Shown here one piece after another: positions 16,198-25,289 of a DNA stretch of 64,000 nt; position 1 is the first letter of the stretch, and every line of letters starts with the position of its first letter. Under the pieces are notes generated by a model. The model was not told the origin of the DNA, did not search any database, and saw only the letters and a program-made list of their open reading frames with translations. Origin of the DNA: Verrucomicrobiia bacterium (GTDB taxonomy: Bacteria; Verrucomicrobiota; Verrucomicrobiia; Verrucomicrobiales; DEV007); assembly GCA_030425385.1 (NCBI GenBank), contig JAUIAH010000003.1, positions 124,001 through 188,000 of the forward strand. The letters run 5' to 3'. The translations under genes were made by a program, and so were the position numbers.

Positions 16198-17678
16198 GGA
16201 TTGAGTTCTCCAATAGGGTTCAAGGTGGATTTGGTATCGACGAGAAGCACGCGAGGGGAGATCTCTTCAAGCGCCTCATAGTACCCTTCAGCGGGATGCT
16301 GAAGGACCGGGGTGGGGTGATTGCCGAAGCCGACAAAGGCACGTTCTAGCAATGAACTTGGACCGAGGATCGTCCCATAGATTACCCGTGTGTTCTGAGC
16401 GCTAGAGTAGTCGTACTGAAAGAACGAATGATCATCGAGAAGGAAGGCACCCGCGATGGCGCCGGAGGGAATGGCTCCTCCTCCTTGAGTCGATCCTGAA
16501 AAGGTGACAGTGGTGGAGGTCAGCACATACAGCACCGGCCGCGTGATCACTTCTTCGAAGCCAATGGTGAAATCGCCAGGACCCGATCCGCCATCGACGA
16601 CGATCATGAGAGGGGCGTTGGACGGCTGGCTTTCGAGGAAAGTGATGTCGATGCTTTCGTAAGGATGCTTTAGGTAGAGAACTTCCGCTCCGGGAAAGCG
16701 GCTGATGTCCATCTTGCATGAATTGCCCTCGACCGGAGGGATGGGGTCGCCTGGAGGCGTGTCCTCTTGTTCCTGAGTGAAAAGTCCGTCGTGGTCTTCC
16801 ACTGCCTGGGGCAGGCTACTAACATTGATCACGGTGGTCTGACCGCTGATCTCGAGATCCTCAAGATATGGGCCATGAAACAGATAAGGGAAAAGGGCTT
16901 CGGTCACTTGCGCGCGGTGGCGATAGGAAGGAGTGGTGGATTGTGATCCTAACAGGTTGATGTCATCGATGATCTCACCGCCGTCCGCGCGCGGGTGGTG
17001 GCGGGTGATGAGGAAACCCAAGGAATCGTCTAATTGATCTAGCTGGGGGGCATTGAGAGGGCGCGTCTCTTCCGTTGTATAGAGCACTAGCCGCTGTGAG
17101 GTGAGCGCGACCTCGCGAAAGGAAACATCAATCGTGATGCCTTGATTGATTTCACCCGATCGTTTGCACCCGAAATGGATAGATGAGGGGGAGGCGCCAT
17201 TCTCAGAAACGTAATAGCCTTGGTGGAGAAATGAGGCAGCTGCGCCAAACGGGAGATCGTCGATGGGAACCTTTCCTGAAATGGGCATACGTGATGTTCG
17301 AGAACGGGATTGGGGATAGAACGCGACCGGCGTGAGCGACTGCACCGAGGTGGCATCCAAGAGATGAAGGGTGCTATTGGGTGGCAGTTGCATCCCTGTG
17401 AGACGGTCGTTGATCTCCGTGACCACATCAGTGGCGGTGTCGTGGTAGTAGGCCTCTTGTCCGATCGTCCGCTGCAAGCTCGCGTGGACAATGGCCTCCA
17501 ATTGACGTGCCATGGCGTAGTTCTCCCGCTCCTCGATCAGGATCGAATCTGCCTCCATCCGAGACAGATTCGCTCCGAGATTGAGGACGAGCAGTGAAGT
17601 CACTGCAGTAAGGAGAAGGGCGATGCTCAGCGCGAAATATCCCCGCTGTTCGCCTTGAGGAGATCGCTGGATGTTCAT
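16194..17678 (-). CDS. GspK/PilX-like minor pseudopilin, large
   Basis: The start is the ATG at 17676-17678, overlapping the previous stop (ATGA), rather than the upstream in-frame codon at 17750. The 494-residue product has a prepilin-like N-terminus (RG followed by YFALSIALLLTAVTSLLVL) that lacks Glu at +5, as GspK and PilX tip pseudopilins do. The remainder is a large extracytoplasmic domain rich in beta strand, with one acidic linker (about residues 310-325). It probably sits at the tip of the pseudopilus. The family name is inferred from the leader, size and position. Confidence 0.65.
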   Translation of the reverse strand: MNIQRSPQGEQRGYFALSIALLLTAVTSLLVLNLGANLSRMEADSILIEERENYAMARQLEAIVHASLQRTIGQEAYYHDTATDVVTEINDRLTGMQLPPNSTLHLLDATSVQSLTPVAFYPQSRSRTSRMPISGKVPIDDLPFGAAASFLHQGYYVSENGASPSSIHFGCKRSGEINQGITIDVSFREVALTSQRLVLYTTEETRPLNAPQLDQLDDSLGFLITRHHPRADGGEIIDDINLLGSQSTTPSYRHRAQVTEALFPYLFHGPYLEDLEISGQTTVINVSSLPQAVEDHDGLFTQEQEDTPPGDPIPPVEGNSCKMDISRFPGAEVLYLKHPYESIDITFLESQPSNAPLMIVVDGGSGPGDFTIGFEEVITRPVLYVLTSTTVTFSGSTQGGGAIPSGAIAGAFLLDDHSFFQYDYSSAQNTRVIYGTILGPSSLLERAFVGFGNHPTPVLQHPAEGYYEALEEISPRVLLVDTKSTLNPIGELNP

Positions 17679-18499
17679 TTCACCACGGACAGAAAGTAAG
17701 TGAATTTGGAAGTGACCGTCTTGGATTCGGGATGGAGTGAAAGGTGCCAATGGTGGTCTGGGAAAGAGACCTGACAGATGCCTTCCTCAGAGCGCGCCCA
17801 CAATTGATGATCGTCATCATGACGGAGCCAAGCGTGCGTGGCTCCGAGATGGAGACGGCTTTGATGCTTTTGAAAGTCGCTCGTTCGTAGAGCGCACCGG
17901 TAGCTGAGATGCTCTTCCCAGCCGCTTCCTGCCGGGAGGAAGATGGAAGCCGTGGAGAAATGCCAGTCTCCTTCATCGGTCAAACGATGCGTGGTGATTG
18001 CACTGACTTCACGATTCTCTAGAACTGTCAGAACGGTAAAATCATAAGGGGATTGAGGTGTGGGTGAATCAAATGCACTCGGGTAGGCCTCCTGAAGGCT
18101 TTGCGTGACCCGATAACTACTCCAAGCATGTTCTGGCCGATCGAGAGCGGAAAGAAGATGGAAATGGCTCTGATCCCATGATGGATGGAAGGAGAAATTG
18201 GCGGCTGCCTCAGAGTTGGGATTCCAGCGATTGCCTCCAATAACATAGGTCATGGTGGCTTCATGGATCAGCTTTTGGAATTCCAGATGAAAGAGCGTCA
18301 CCTCCATGCTGATATGGTCAGCAGGAAGCACAGAGGCAGCGTCGCCGCGAGCATTCACCACCTGCTTTTGTGTCCCATGCATGCTTGTGAGGACGGACAA
18401 GGCAGTGAAGGCAGTGCTTATCGCTAAAGTCGCCGTGGTGACGACCAGAATGATTTCACTGATGGCAAAGCCTCGTGAGCTGTAGCGATGGATTCTCAC
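17675..18499 (-). CDS. Minor pseudopilin (GspJ/PilW-like)
   Basis: This 274-residue protein has a clear class III leader: cleavage after Gly10 gives FAISE, with Glu at +5 and a hydrophobic helix to about residue 35. The remaining periplasmic domain is beta-rich and unassigned. Size and place next to the GspK-like gene suggest a GspJ/PilW-type minor pseudopilin. It follows the GspG/H-like pseudopilin by 12 bp and overlaps the next gene. Confidence 0.7.
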   Translation of the reverse strand: MRIHRYSSRGFAISEIILVVTTATLAISTAFTALSVLTSMHGTQKQVVNARGDAASVLPADHISMEVTLFHLEFQKLIHEATMTYVIGGNRWNPNSEAAANFSFHPSWDQSHFHLLSALDRPEHAWSSYRVTQSLQEAYPSAFDSPTPQSPYDFTVLTVLENREVSAITTHRLTDEGDWHFSTASIFLPAGSGWEEHLSYRCALRTSDFQKHQSRLHLGATHAWLRHDDDHQLWARSEEGICQVSFPDHHWHLSLHPESKTVTSKFTYFLSVVK

Positions 18500-18511
18500 G
18501 ATGGGATGATG

Positions 18512-18904
18512 CTAGTTGGTGGATGCGACCCGCACAATCGACCGGAGCCGATTGCCGAGGTCGAATTGGTCATACGGAGGATCTGCAGAGAAGGCGCTGA
18601 GCGAGGTCTCGGCTTGAGGGAAACCAGCTTGCTTGAGGTAGGGATGGAGGTGGTCGAACCGTTCTTGGTCGGACTCGGCGGTGAGCCATGCGTCCGCGGC
18701 CTGATCACTGCTTCGGGAAAAGGCAAGCTTTGCGGCGGTCAGTGCCTCTGCTTTGGCTATTGCTTCCTGTTGGGAGGTGAGTCCTCCAAGGTTGCGCAGG
18801 GTAGGGTAGGATGCCGTCCCCACCAAGACCGTGACCGAGATCACGACGAGCATTTCGATGAGAGAGAATCCCTTTCTGGATCGGCGTTCAAGTTTCGCGA
18901 GCAT
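18512..18904 (-). CDS. Pseudopilin (GspG/H-like), paralog of the repeat-tailed pilin
   Basis: This is the first gene of the secretion operon. The start chosen is the ATG at 18902-18904 (MLAKLERRSRKGFSLIEM), giving 130 residues and a textbook leader with Gly12 then FSLIE; the frame also allows a start at 18931. The C-terminal domain aligns with the pilin-like protein at 5878-6531: KAEALTAAKLAFSRS, RFDHLHPYL, ETSL and YDQFDLG. It lacks the Gly-Asn tail. It is a likely structural pseudopilin or minor pilin of the machine encoded by the genes that follow. Confidence 0.8.
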   Translation of the reverse strand: MLAKLERRSRKGFSLIEMLVVISVTVLVGTASYPTLRNLGGLTSQQEAIAKAEALTAAKLAFSRSSDQAADAWLTAESDQERFDHLHPYLKQAGFPQAETSLSAFSADPPYDQFDLGNRLRSIVRVASTN

Positions 18905-18931
18905 GGGAGGAGGCGACTGATGAGGGTCCAA

Positions 18932-19292
18932 TAAACGATGCTTCCACTATAATTTCTATAATTTAATCAGCTTGGTTCGCTGGCTTGCTCGCGGGCATGC
19001 GAGTTTTCGGAAAGCTGAGAAGGTTTTGCCAGGCACGCTGCGAAAAGCCTGTTGAATCGAGAAAGCTAGATTCGAAATGGCGAGGGGCGGCCGTCGATAG
19101 ATCGCATCGGTGAGCAGATTCTTAGGCCGTGCTCGGTGGGCACGTAGCCCTTTATGAGGTCATGCGTGTTCGCCTCGACTTGGGTGACGCCAGCGTGTCC
19201 CTTTCACAAGGCCCCAGAGAACTTGCGCTTTCTCGCTTTAGCTATAGAGGAAAGCCCGCTAAACTAGCCTTCCAGTCTACTCTAGAATCACC
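18932..19292. other. Divergent intergenic region between pseudopilin operon and ilvB
   Basis: About 360 bp with no gene. The left end (18946-18962) holds two TATAAT-like hexamers in an AT-rich patch and probably the promoter of the minus-strand pseudopilin operon. Nearer ilvB a TATAGA lies at about 19239 with a poorly spaced TTGCGC upstream. A weak hairpin occurs at 19125-19149. No leader peptide with runs of branched-chain codons, T-box or riboswitch was recognised. Confidence 0.4.
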
Positions 19293-21128
19293 ATGAGTTC
19301 ACAATCCACCACAAAGAGCAAGCAAGACAAGCCCGCCAAAGAGCGTGGCGAAGCCATGACCGGGGCGGAGATCCTGGTCAGCTGTTTGGAGCGGGAGGGC
19401 GTCGAGGTCATGTTTGCCTACCCTGGCGGGGCGAGCATGCCCATTCACCAGGCGCTGACACGATCCAAGCAGATCCGCACGGTCTTGCCGCGCCATGAGC
19501 AGGGTGGTTCCTTTGCAGCCGAAGGCTACGCGAGAGCAACTGGCAAGGCGGGTGTGTGCATGGCCACGTCCGGCCCAGGGGCTACGAACTTGGTGACGGC
19601 GATTGCGGATGCGTTTCTCGATAGCACGCCTTTGGTGACGATCACTGGGCAGGTGCCGCAATTCATGATTGGGCGAGGCGCTTTCCAAGAGACGGATTTC
19701 TTTGGGATGACCTTGCCCGTGGTGAAGCACAGCTACTTGGTGACGGACATCAATGAGATCCCGCGGATCGTGAAAGAAGCCTTCCACATCGCGACCTCGG
19801 GTCGACCGGGGCCGGTGGTGATCGATATGCCGAAAGATGTGCAAGAGGCGAAGGCGCAGCCGGTGTATCCGAATGAGGTCCACTTGCGAGGTTACGATCC
19901 CAGCCGACCCCTGGACGAAGTAGCGTTGAATGAAGTCATCGGGCTGATCAAGGAGGCCAAACGCCCCATGATCTACTGTGGCGGTGGCATCATCACGGCG
20001 GAAGCGTGTGAAGAATTGAACGAATTTGTCCAGCGGACCGGAATCCCGGTGGCGACGACCATCATGGGAATAGGGGCCTTTCCCGAGAGCCATGATCTCT
20101 CGCTCAAATGGCTCGGCATGCACGGAACGGTCTACGCGAACAATGCCGTGAATGAGGCCGATCTGTTGCTGGCTCTCGGCGTGCGCTTTGATGATCGCGT
20201 GACCGGGAAGGTGTCAGAATTCGCCAAGCACGGGACGATCGTGCACGTGGATATCGACAATTCCGAGATCAACAAGAACAAGGACGTTCGACTGCCCATC
20301 CTGGCCAACGTGAAAGAGGCACTGGCGCGGCTCAACACCTTACTGGACAAGGCTGGCGCCAAGCCGAAAGCAAGCGGGCATGACCAATTTCCCGAGTGGT
20401 ATGCGCAGATCGCTGATTGGAAGGCGAACAATCCGCTCAAGTATGATGATCCGGATCCGAACTTGATCCCGCCGCAGTATCCCATTGAGGAGCTGTTCAA
20501 AGTAAGCGGCGGCGATCTCATCATGACCACGGGCGTGGGGCAGCACCAAATGTGGGCGGGGCAGTTCTATCATTTCGACAAGCCACGGCGTTTCATCACT
20601 TCCGCTGGACTCGGGTCCATGGGGTATGGGTATCCAGCAGCGCTCGGAGCCAAACTTGCCTACCCAGATGTGGAAGTTGTCGACATTGATGGCGATGGCT
20701 CCTTCCTTATGAACATTCAGGAGCTGGCGACGGCAAAGGTGGAGAACATCGCTGCGAAAGCCATCATTCTGAACAACCAGCACCTCGGCATGGTGGTGCA
20801 GTGGGAAGATTTGAAGTACGAGAGCAATCGGGCACACACCTATCTTGGGCGTCCGGATGAGCCCTCAGACATCTATCCGGACTACGTGAAGATGTGCGCA
20901 TCCTTCGGGGTCACCTGCGAACGCGTGGTGCACCGCGAGGATGTGCGTCCGGCAATCGAGCGCATGCTTGCGGCGAAAGAGGCCTATGTGCTCGACATCA
21001 TCGTTCCCTATACGGAACACGTGTTGCCGATGATCCCAGGAGGTATGACCTACAAGGACATCATCACCGAACGGATCGGCGAAGAATTCCAGAAGAACGC
21101 CAACAAGCACATCCCGACTGCGCTGTAG
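19293..21128 (+). CDS. ilvB: Acetolactate synthase, large (catalytic) subunit
   Basis: This thiamine-diphosphate enzyme makes acetolactate and acetohydroxybutyrate, the first common step of valine, leucine and isoleucine synthesis. The three domains are visible. The Pyr domain has [12 protein letters not shown] and the catalytic Glu in RHEQGG. The central FAD-binding domain contains [12 protein letters not shown]. The PP domain has GDGSFLMN near residue 470, completed by LNNQHLGMV. The length of 611 residues includes a short charged N-terminal extension; MTGAEIL at residue 22 resembles the usual start. The regulatory ilvN subunit is not adjacent. Confidence 0.96.
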   Translation: MSSQSTTKSKQDKPAKERGEAMTGAEILVSCLEREGVEVMFAYPGGASMPIHQALTRSKQIRTVLPRHEQGGSFAAEGYARATGKAGVCMATSGPGATNLVTAIADAFLDSTPLVTITGQVPQFMIGRGAFQETDFFGMTLPVVKHSYLVTDINEIPRIVKEAFHIATSGRPGPVVIDMPKDVQEAKAQPVYPNEVHLRGYDPSRPLDEVALNEVIGLIKEAKRPMIYCGGGIITAEACEELNEFVQRTGIPVATTIMGIGAFPESHDLSLKWLGMHGTVYANNAVNEADLLLALGVRFDDRVTGKVSEFAKHGTIVHVDIDNSEINKNKDVRLPILANVKEALARLNTLLDKAGAKPKASGHDQFPEWYAQIADWKANNPLKYDDPDPNLIPPQYPIEELFKVSGGDLIMTTGVGQHQMWAGQFYHFDKPRRFITSAGLGSMGYGYPAALGAKLAYPDVEVVDIDGDGSFLMNIQELATAKVENIAAKAIILNNQHLGMVVQWEDLKYESNRAHTYLGRPDEPSDIYPDYVKMCASFGVTCERVVHREDVRPAIERMLAAKEAYVLDIIVPYTEHVLPMIPGGMTYKDIITERIGEEFQKNANKHIPTAL

Positions 21129-21142
21129 CGTGAGACTGGCCG

Positions 21143-21643
21143 ATGGTAGTGGCCGTCCTCAGCGATAGTCACGATCGCCTCGATCATCTGGAGGCGGTCT
21201 TGCAGTCCGTACGAGATTCGGGAGCGGCGCAGCTGTGTTTCTTGGGAGACTTCTGCGCCCCCTTTGCGCTCGCCTGTCTTGCGGAAGGGTACGATGGGCC
21301 GATCGATGCTGTCTTCGGGAACAATGATGGCGATGTCTTCTTGTTAGGTCAGGTGGCTAGCAAATTCCCTCACGTCCGCTTTCATCACCCTTTGGCAGAG
21401 CTTGAAATCGATGGGGCACGGATTGCGCTGCAACATTATCCCGAGTTAGGGAAACGGTTAGCGCAAAGCGGTGCCTACGATGCAGTCTTTACGGGGCATG
21501 ATCACCAACGGTATGTGGAGACTATTGGTGACACCTTGTGGGCCAATCCCGGAGAAATCATGGGACGCTTTGGCGTCGTCAGCTACGGATTGTACGACAC
21601 TGTCGAGCGGAGCTTCCGGCACGTGGAAGTGTCAGTGCACTAG
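21143..21643 (+). CDS. YfcE/MJ0936-type metallophosphodiesterase
   Basis: This 166-residue calcineurin-like phosphoesterase is small and cytosolic. Metal-binding blocks are visible in order: LSDSHDR (D8, H10), FLGDFC, GNNDGD, a mid-domain LQHYPE (usually GHGH) and FTGHDHQRY. The family hydrolyses phosphodiesters with Mn2+; no substrate can be given. It starts 14 bp after ilvB and may be cotranscribed with it. Its stop overlaps the converging DUF2288 gene by 4 bp. Confidence 0.85.
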   Translation: MVVAVLSDSHDRLDHLEAVLQSVRDSGAAQLCFLGDFCAPFALACLAEGYDGPIDAVFGNNDGDVFLLGQVASKFPHVRFHHPLAELEIDGARIALQHYPELGKRLAQSGAYDAVFTGHDHQRYVETIGDTLWANPGEIMGRFGVVSYGLYDTVERSFRHVEVSVH

Positions 21644-22011
21644 CGCTTTCCTGGGTCCGTTGGCTGGATCAGGATGAAGGGGGAGACCACCTGGCAGATG
21701 AAGGTGGCTTTCATAGATTGCCAGTAGCTGCCGTGAGGCGCGGAGGGTCGGACGAGGTCTCCATTCTTCAACCAAGCGTGGACCTGGTCCTGATCATCCT
21801 CCGCGAAGGCTCGCCCCACCTGCGTGAGGTCTAGCATGGGGTCAACATAGATGAGTGCCCCACTTTCGAGATGAGGCTTGAGAATTTCCCAGTCCGCCTC
21901 ACCAGAGTACTTCTCTAACTTGTCTGCCAAGGTAGAATCATCGCGACCGAGCATCGCATAGCGCATGGGTTCTTCGTGAGGAAGAGAGTGAGAGTCGCCG
22001 TTGTCTGGCAT
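21640..22011 (-). CDS. DUF2288 family protein
   Basis: This 123-residue protein of unknown function matches the DUF2288 pattern: DWEILKPHLESGALIYVDPMLDL, then QVGRAFAEDD, a VHAWLKNGDLVRP helix, and the closing ICQVVSPFILIQ. It has no signal peptide or membrane helix. A later Met at residue 16 (MRYAML) is an alternative start. It stands apart from the HU-like gene upstream, from which it is separated by a terminator-like hairpin. Confidence 0.8.
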   Translation of the reverse strand: MPDNGDSHSLPHEEPMRYAMLGRDDSTLADKLEKYSGEADWEILKPHLESGALIYVDPMLDLTQVGRAFAEDDQDQVHAWLKNGDLVRPSAPHGSYWQSMKATFICQVVSPFILIQPTDPGKR

Positions 22012-22043
22012 GATGTGAGGAAATGGTGAGGGGTGGAAACAGC

Positions 22044-22075
22044 AAACCCGCGTGACCGGGAGGTCACGCGGGTTT
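22044..22075 (-). terminator. Strong hairpin terminator downstream of the HU-like gene
   Basis: A perfect 14-bp stem (AAACCCGCGTGACC and its complement) with a 4-nt loop lies about 60 bp past the HU-like stop codon. On the minus strand it ends GGGTTT, followed by a short T-containing stretch, so it fits an intrinsic terminator for that gene. Confidence 0.75.
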
Positions 22076-22134
22076 GGCTTGTGAGGGAATCAACGACGTC
22101 GTTGAAAGAGCAGCGAGTCGCGTTCGCTCTGGAT

Positions 22135-22464
22135 TTAGACCACCATGTCCTTGAGCTTCTTGAGCGGACGGACTTTGACGGCAACGGAAGCAGGCTTGGC
22201 TTTGAAGATGGTCTTCTCGCCAGTGAATGGATTGATACCCTCACGCTCTTTCGTTGCTGGCTTCTTCACGGTAGCGATCTTGAGAAGGCCGGGGAGGACG
22301 AACTCACCCACAGAACGTTTCTTGATGTGCAGCTCGATGACGTCCGTAAGGCTATCGAGCACAGCGGAGACCTGACGGCGGCTGAGCTCGGTTTCCTCAG
22401 CGATGGCGTCGAGGATCTGCGTCTTGGTGTATTTGTCTTTAATGGTAGATGGTTTCTTGGCCAC
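22135..22464 (-). CDS. HU-family DNA-binding protein
   Basis: This histone-like nucleoid protein has the planctomycete/verrucomicrobial character. It begins with an HU helical part (TKTQILDAIAEETELSRRQVSAVLDSLTDVI), then the beta-arm region with GEFVLPGLLKIATVKKPATKER and NPFTGEKTIFKAKPASVAVKVRP, ending KLKDMV. The frame is open upstream to a Met at 22533, but the likely start is the GTG at 22462-22464 giving MAKKPST, as in homologs; no ATG is available there. The product is 109 residues. A strong hairpin follows the gene, as expected for a highly expressed nucleoid protein. Confidence 0.85.
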   Translation of the reverse strand: MAKKPSTIKDKYTKTQILDAIAEETELSRRQVSAVLDSLTDVIELHIKKRSVGEFVLPGLLKIATVKKPATKEREGINPFTGEKTIFKAKPASVAVKVRPLKKLKDMVV

Positions 22465-22624
22465 GATGTTGTTTGAGTAGGTTTTAACTAGGGGATTTCG
22501 CAATCTCTTGCCCAAGCTTTGCCCTTTCAACAAGCACTTTTTTAAGAAAACCCTTATTTTTTAAGGGCTTGACGATTGTCGGATCTCGTTAGGAAGGTCG
22601 CTCTCGTCGTCCTTTCGTTGATCC

Positions 22625-23596
22625 ATGACCTCTTCTGATCCTCTCGTTCTTGTCACTAACCAGGTCCCTAAAGAGCACTTTCCGGCTCTAGCAGAGCTTC
22701 CGCTGAGATGGGAATTTGCCACGCACCCTGAGACCCTGATGCCTCGCGAGGAACTTCTCGACCGTGTCTCTGAGGCGCAGGTGATTATTAGTCAGGGTGA
22801 GGTGCTTGTAGACGAGGCTCTGCTAGAGCGTGCGCCTCATTTGAAGATCGTCGCGAATGTTGCGATTGGGACGGACAACTTTGACGTGGAGGCGATGGCG
22901 CGGCGCGGAGTCTGGGCGACGAATGCGCCTGATGCCTTCACGGCTTCAACAGCCGATGCGACTCTGGCATTGCTCCTGGCGGTGACTCGGAATGTGGTCC
23001 GCGGAGATCGGTATGTTCGTGAGGGTATTTGGCACGATGAGGGGATGCGGCCAGCTCGGTGGGAGGGGCCTTTGTTAGGTGGATTGACTTTGGGGCTCGT
23101 CGGATATGGAAAGATTGCTAGGGCGGTGGAGGAGCGTGCTCGGGCATTTGGGATGACCGTCTTGCACACACGTCAGTCACCTGATGAGAGTGATGGCTTT
23201 CGTGAGCTTGAGGATTTGGTGAGGGCCGTGGATGTCTTGAGCTTGCATATTCCCCTGACGGAAAGTACGCGGCATCTGATAGACGCGTCGTTGCTTGCCA
23301 AGATGAAGCCCGGAGGATACCTGATCAATCTGGCTCGGGGTGCGGTGGTCGACGAAGCGGCATTGTTAGGTGCCTTGCAAAGTGGTCAATTGGCTGGGGC
23401 GGGACTCGATGTGTTTCCGCAAGAGCCTTATGTGGCACAGGAATTGCGGGCCCTGCCTCAGGTGCTCCTAACACCTCACCTAGGTGGCGCTGCGAGGCAG
23501 GCACGGCTGGCAGCGCGTGCAGTGGCTGCGGAGAACGTCGCCGCCGTCTTACGCGGAGAGTTGCCGCAGACGCCTGTCAACCATCCTCACGTATAG
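22625..23596 (+). CDS. D-2-hydroxyacid dehydrogenase (glyoxylate/hydroxypyruvate reductase-like)
   Basis: This 323-residue NAD(P)-dependent dehydrogenase reduces a 2-keto acid to the D-2-hydroxy acid. The Rossmann motif GLVGYGKIARAVEERA lies near residue 157. The family signature region LHIPLTESTRHLID and LINLARGAVVDEAAL supplies the catalytic Arg (near 239), with Glu in DVFPQEPY and His in TPHLGG (near 285). The substrate cannot be fixed; glyoxylate or hydroxypyruvate are the usual ones for this subgroup. It is a monocistronic unit with its own hairpin terminator. Confidence 0.88.
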   Translation: MTSSDPLVLVTNQVPKEHFPALAELPLRWEFATHPETLMPREELLDRVSEAQVIISQGEVLVDEALLERAPHLKIVANVAIGTDNFDVEAMARRGVWATNAPDAFTASTADATLALLLAVTRNVVRGDRYVREGIWHDEGMRPARWEGPLLGGLTLGLVGYGKIARAVEERARAFGMTVLHTRQSPDESDGFRELEDLVRAVDVLSLHIPLTESTRHLIDASLLAKMKPGGYLINLARGAVVDEAALLGALQSGQLAGAGLDVFPQEPYVAQELRALPQVLLTPHLGGAARQARLAARAVAAENVAAVLRGELPQTPVNHPHV

Positions 23597-23648
23597 AGAC
23601 CGTGTAGCCGATGGGGGACGGACGCACGGTCTCTTTACGGGAGTGGAA
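23595..23648 (+). terminator. Hairpin terminator after the hydroxyacid dehydrogenase
   Basis: A perfect 10-bp inverted repeat (AGAGACCGTG at 23595-23604 and CACGGTCTCT at 23635-23644), with a 30-nt loop and short TTT, starts within the dehydrogenase stop codon. The long loop is unusual for a simple intrinsic terminator. Confidence 0.5.
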
Positions 23649-23682
23649 ATCGATGGCAGTTGGGTGGCTGGTGAATTGATTG

Positions 23683-23724
23683 GCTATGATAATAATTAAT
23701 CAAGCGGAAATTATCATTATTCAT
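23683..23724 (+). promoter_or_regulatory. AT-rich promoter-like patch upstream of secreted protein gene
   Basis: An abrupt AT-rich stretch holds TATGATAATAATTAAT and, 12 bases on, a partly inverted ATTATCATTATT. It lies about 100 bp before the start of the gene at 23814. It resembles the AT-rich patches before the pilin operons. A -35 box is not clear. Confidence 0.35.
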
Positions 23725-23813
23725 GAAATATCTTGTACTTGATGGCCGGGTGCAGGTTGCCTAGTTGCTAGTTGCGCGCAGAAGCGCGAAACTTGTAAGG
23801 CTACGCTTCGCTC

Positions 23814-25283
23814 ATGATCCGTCATTTCATTCTGCCCCTCATTCTCGTGTGGACGGCCGCTTCGGTCGTTCATGCGCAGGTCACAGAGGCGGATGTGGTC
23901 ATCCCGGAAATGGGTCAGACGACGAGTGCCAGCAAGCAGTTTCGCATCATTGGGGGGGATCGACAGATCCGGAATGCCTTCGCGTCCTATGCGGAGCGAG
24001 TGAAGAACCGTTTCCTCCAGGCCCTGCAAAAGGACAAAGAGGATGCGTGGCACCATCGCATTCTCATCCGCGTGGCGGGGCGCTTGACGGATCCCTCTCC
24101 TGAGGAGTCGATCGATTGGAAAGTGAGTCAGTTTGGGAATCACTTCACGCTTGAGATTCGGGTGACCTTGAGCGCGGCGTTTGATCGCGAGACGATGACG
24201 GCCGCGCTCTTGCACATGCTGATGTTCGAGATGGCGTTGCGTGATGTGGAGGTGGCCGTGAATGATCAACTGATCCCCCGATGGCTGCGAGTGGGATTGC
24301 CAGGTGCCTTGAAACGGCGGGAAGCGGGGCGCCCGAGCGGATTCTTCAAGACGATGTTCGAGCTGAATCTGATCACGCCAGCAGACGAGATTCTCACGGC
24401 GACCAAGGATGACGTGGATGCGGTGTCGCGCTCTGTTTATGAGGCCTCTGCGAGTGGCTTTGTCCTCATGCTCCTGGACCAGCAGGGAGGCCCCGCCAAG
24501 TTTGCGAAGCTGCTTCATGGGCATGGGGGAAGCCATGGCGTGCGGGGGCACGACCTCCTGGCGCGGTATTTCCCGGCCTTGCGTGGGACCAAAGAGCGGC
24601 TGGAGAAGACCTGGATCCTCTATTGTTCGAAATTAGCGGCTCCACAGGCGATGGAATTTCTCAATCCAGAAGCGACCGAGCGCGCCTTGGCGGAAGCGCT
24701 GCAGGTGTCCTTCCTGGAATTTGTCCCGGAAACGGCACCCGAGCGGTCCCCGAAGCCGATCCGATTTCTTGGCAATCTGTGGTCGCGAGGGAAGGCGGAG
24801 AAAGACAACGAGAAGGGAGATGAGGGATCGGCCCCTGAGGATGCAGGGGCAGGAGAGGGGGAGCGGCCCACCCAGGCGTTTGAAGGGACGTTGGCTGACT
24901 TTGAGCGCTTTCTTGGGAGGGCGGACCGCGAGGAGATTCTGATCCCGGTTCGCGATCGATTGCTGCATCTGAACGTGCGCTCATTTCCCCTCTATCGCCC
25001 CCTGGTGCAAGATTATCAGGAGGTGGTCGCGAAGCTCCTCGCTGGTCGGCCCGAAGGGGTGGCGAAGCACTTGGAGGCACTCGCGGAGGAGCGGGGGCGC
25101 ATGACGCAGCTGCTGGACGCGATCCGAATCTTCATGGATGAGCATGAGAGACGCCCTCGGGACACGAAGACGGGCGTCTTCGACAACTATCTCCGTCAGG
25201 TAAGGGAGATCGAACGTGGGTCGCGGGCCAGTCAGGATCCCATTTCTAAATACATGGATGAGGTGGAGAACGCGTTGGAATAG
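23814..25283 (+). CDS. Secreted protein resembling a catalytically dead MA-clan peptidase
   Basis: This 489-residue protein has a signal peptide ending in VVHAQ. The stretch TAALLHMLMFEMALRDV, then IPRWLRVGLPGALKRRE, then a helical region ending MLLDQQGGPAKFAKLLHGHG, follows the layout of peptidase-MA-like gluzincins, whose corresponding parts read HELTHV and LPRWLSEGLAEY. The zinc-binding HExxH is missing (LHMLMFEM). An acidic low-complexity linker (about 330-355) separates a C-terminal helical domain. It is followed within 7 bp by a small membrane protein and a Minf_1886-family gene, likely an operon. Function unknown. Confidence 0.7.
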   Translation: MIRHFILPLILVWTAASVVHAQVTEADVVIPEMGQTTSASKQFRIIGGDRQIRNAFASYAERVKNRFLQALQKDKEDAWHHRILIRVAGRLTDPSPEESIDWKVSQFGNHFTLEIRVTLSAAFDRETMTAALLHMLMFEMALRDVEVAVNDQLIPRWLRVGLPGALKRREAGRPSGFFKTMFELNLITPADEILTATKDDVDAVSRSVYEASASGFVLMLLDQQGGPAKFAKLLHGHGGSHGVRGHDLLARYFPALRGTKERLEKTWILYCSKLAAPQAMEFLNPEATERALAEALQVSFLEFVPETAPERSPKPIRFLGNLWSRGKAEKDNEKGDEGSAPEDAGAGEGERPTQAFEGTLADFERFLGRADREEILIPVRDRLLHLNVRSFPLYRPLVQDYQEVVAKLLAGRPEGVAKHLEALAEERGRMTQLLDAIRIFMDEHERRPRDTKTGVFDNYLRQVREIERGSRASQDPISKYMDEVENALE

Positions 25284-25289
25284 TCCGAG

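Noticed and set aside
18932-19292. A riboswitch or leader peptide for ilvB
   Set aside because: No run of Leu, Val or Ile codons with a terminator and no T-box-like motif could be seen.
22540-22570. An inverted repeat CCCTTA/TAAGGG upstream of the HU-like gene as an operator
   Set aside because: The stem is only 6 bp in an A/T run, and no matching site occurs elsewhere in the window.
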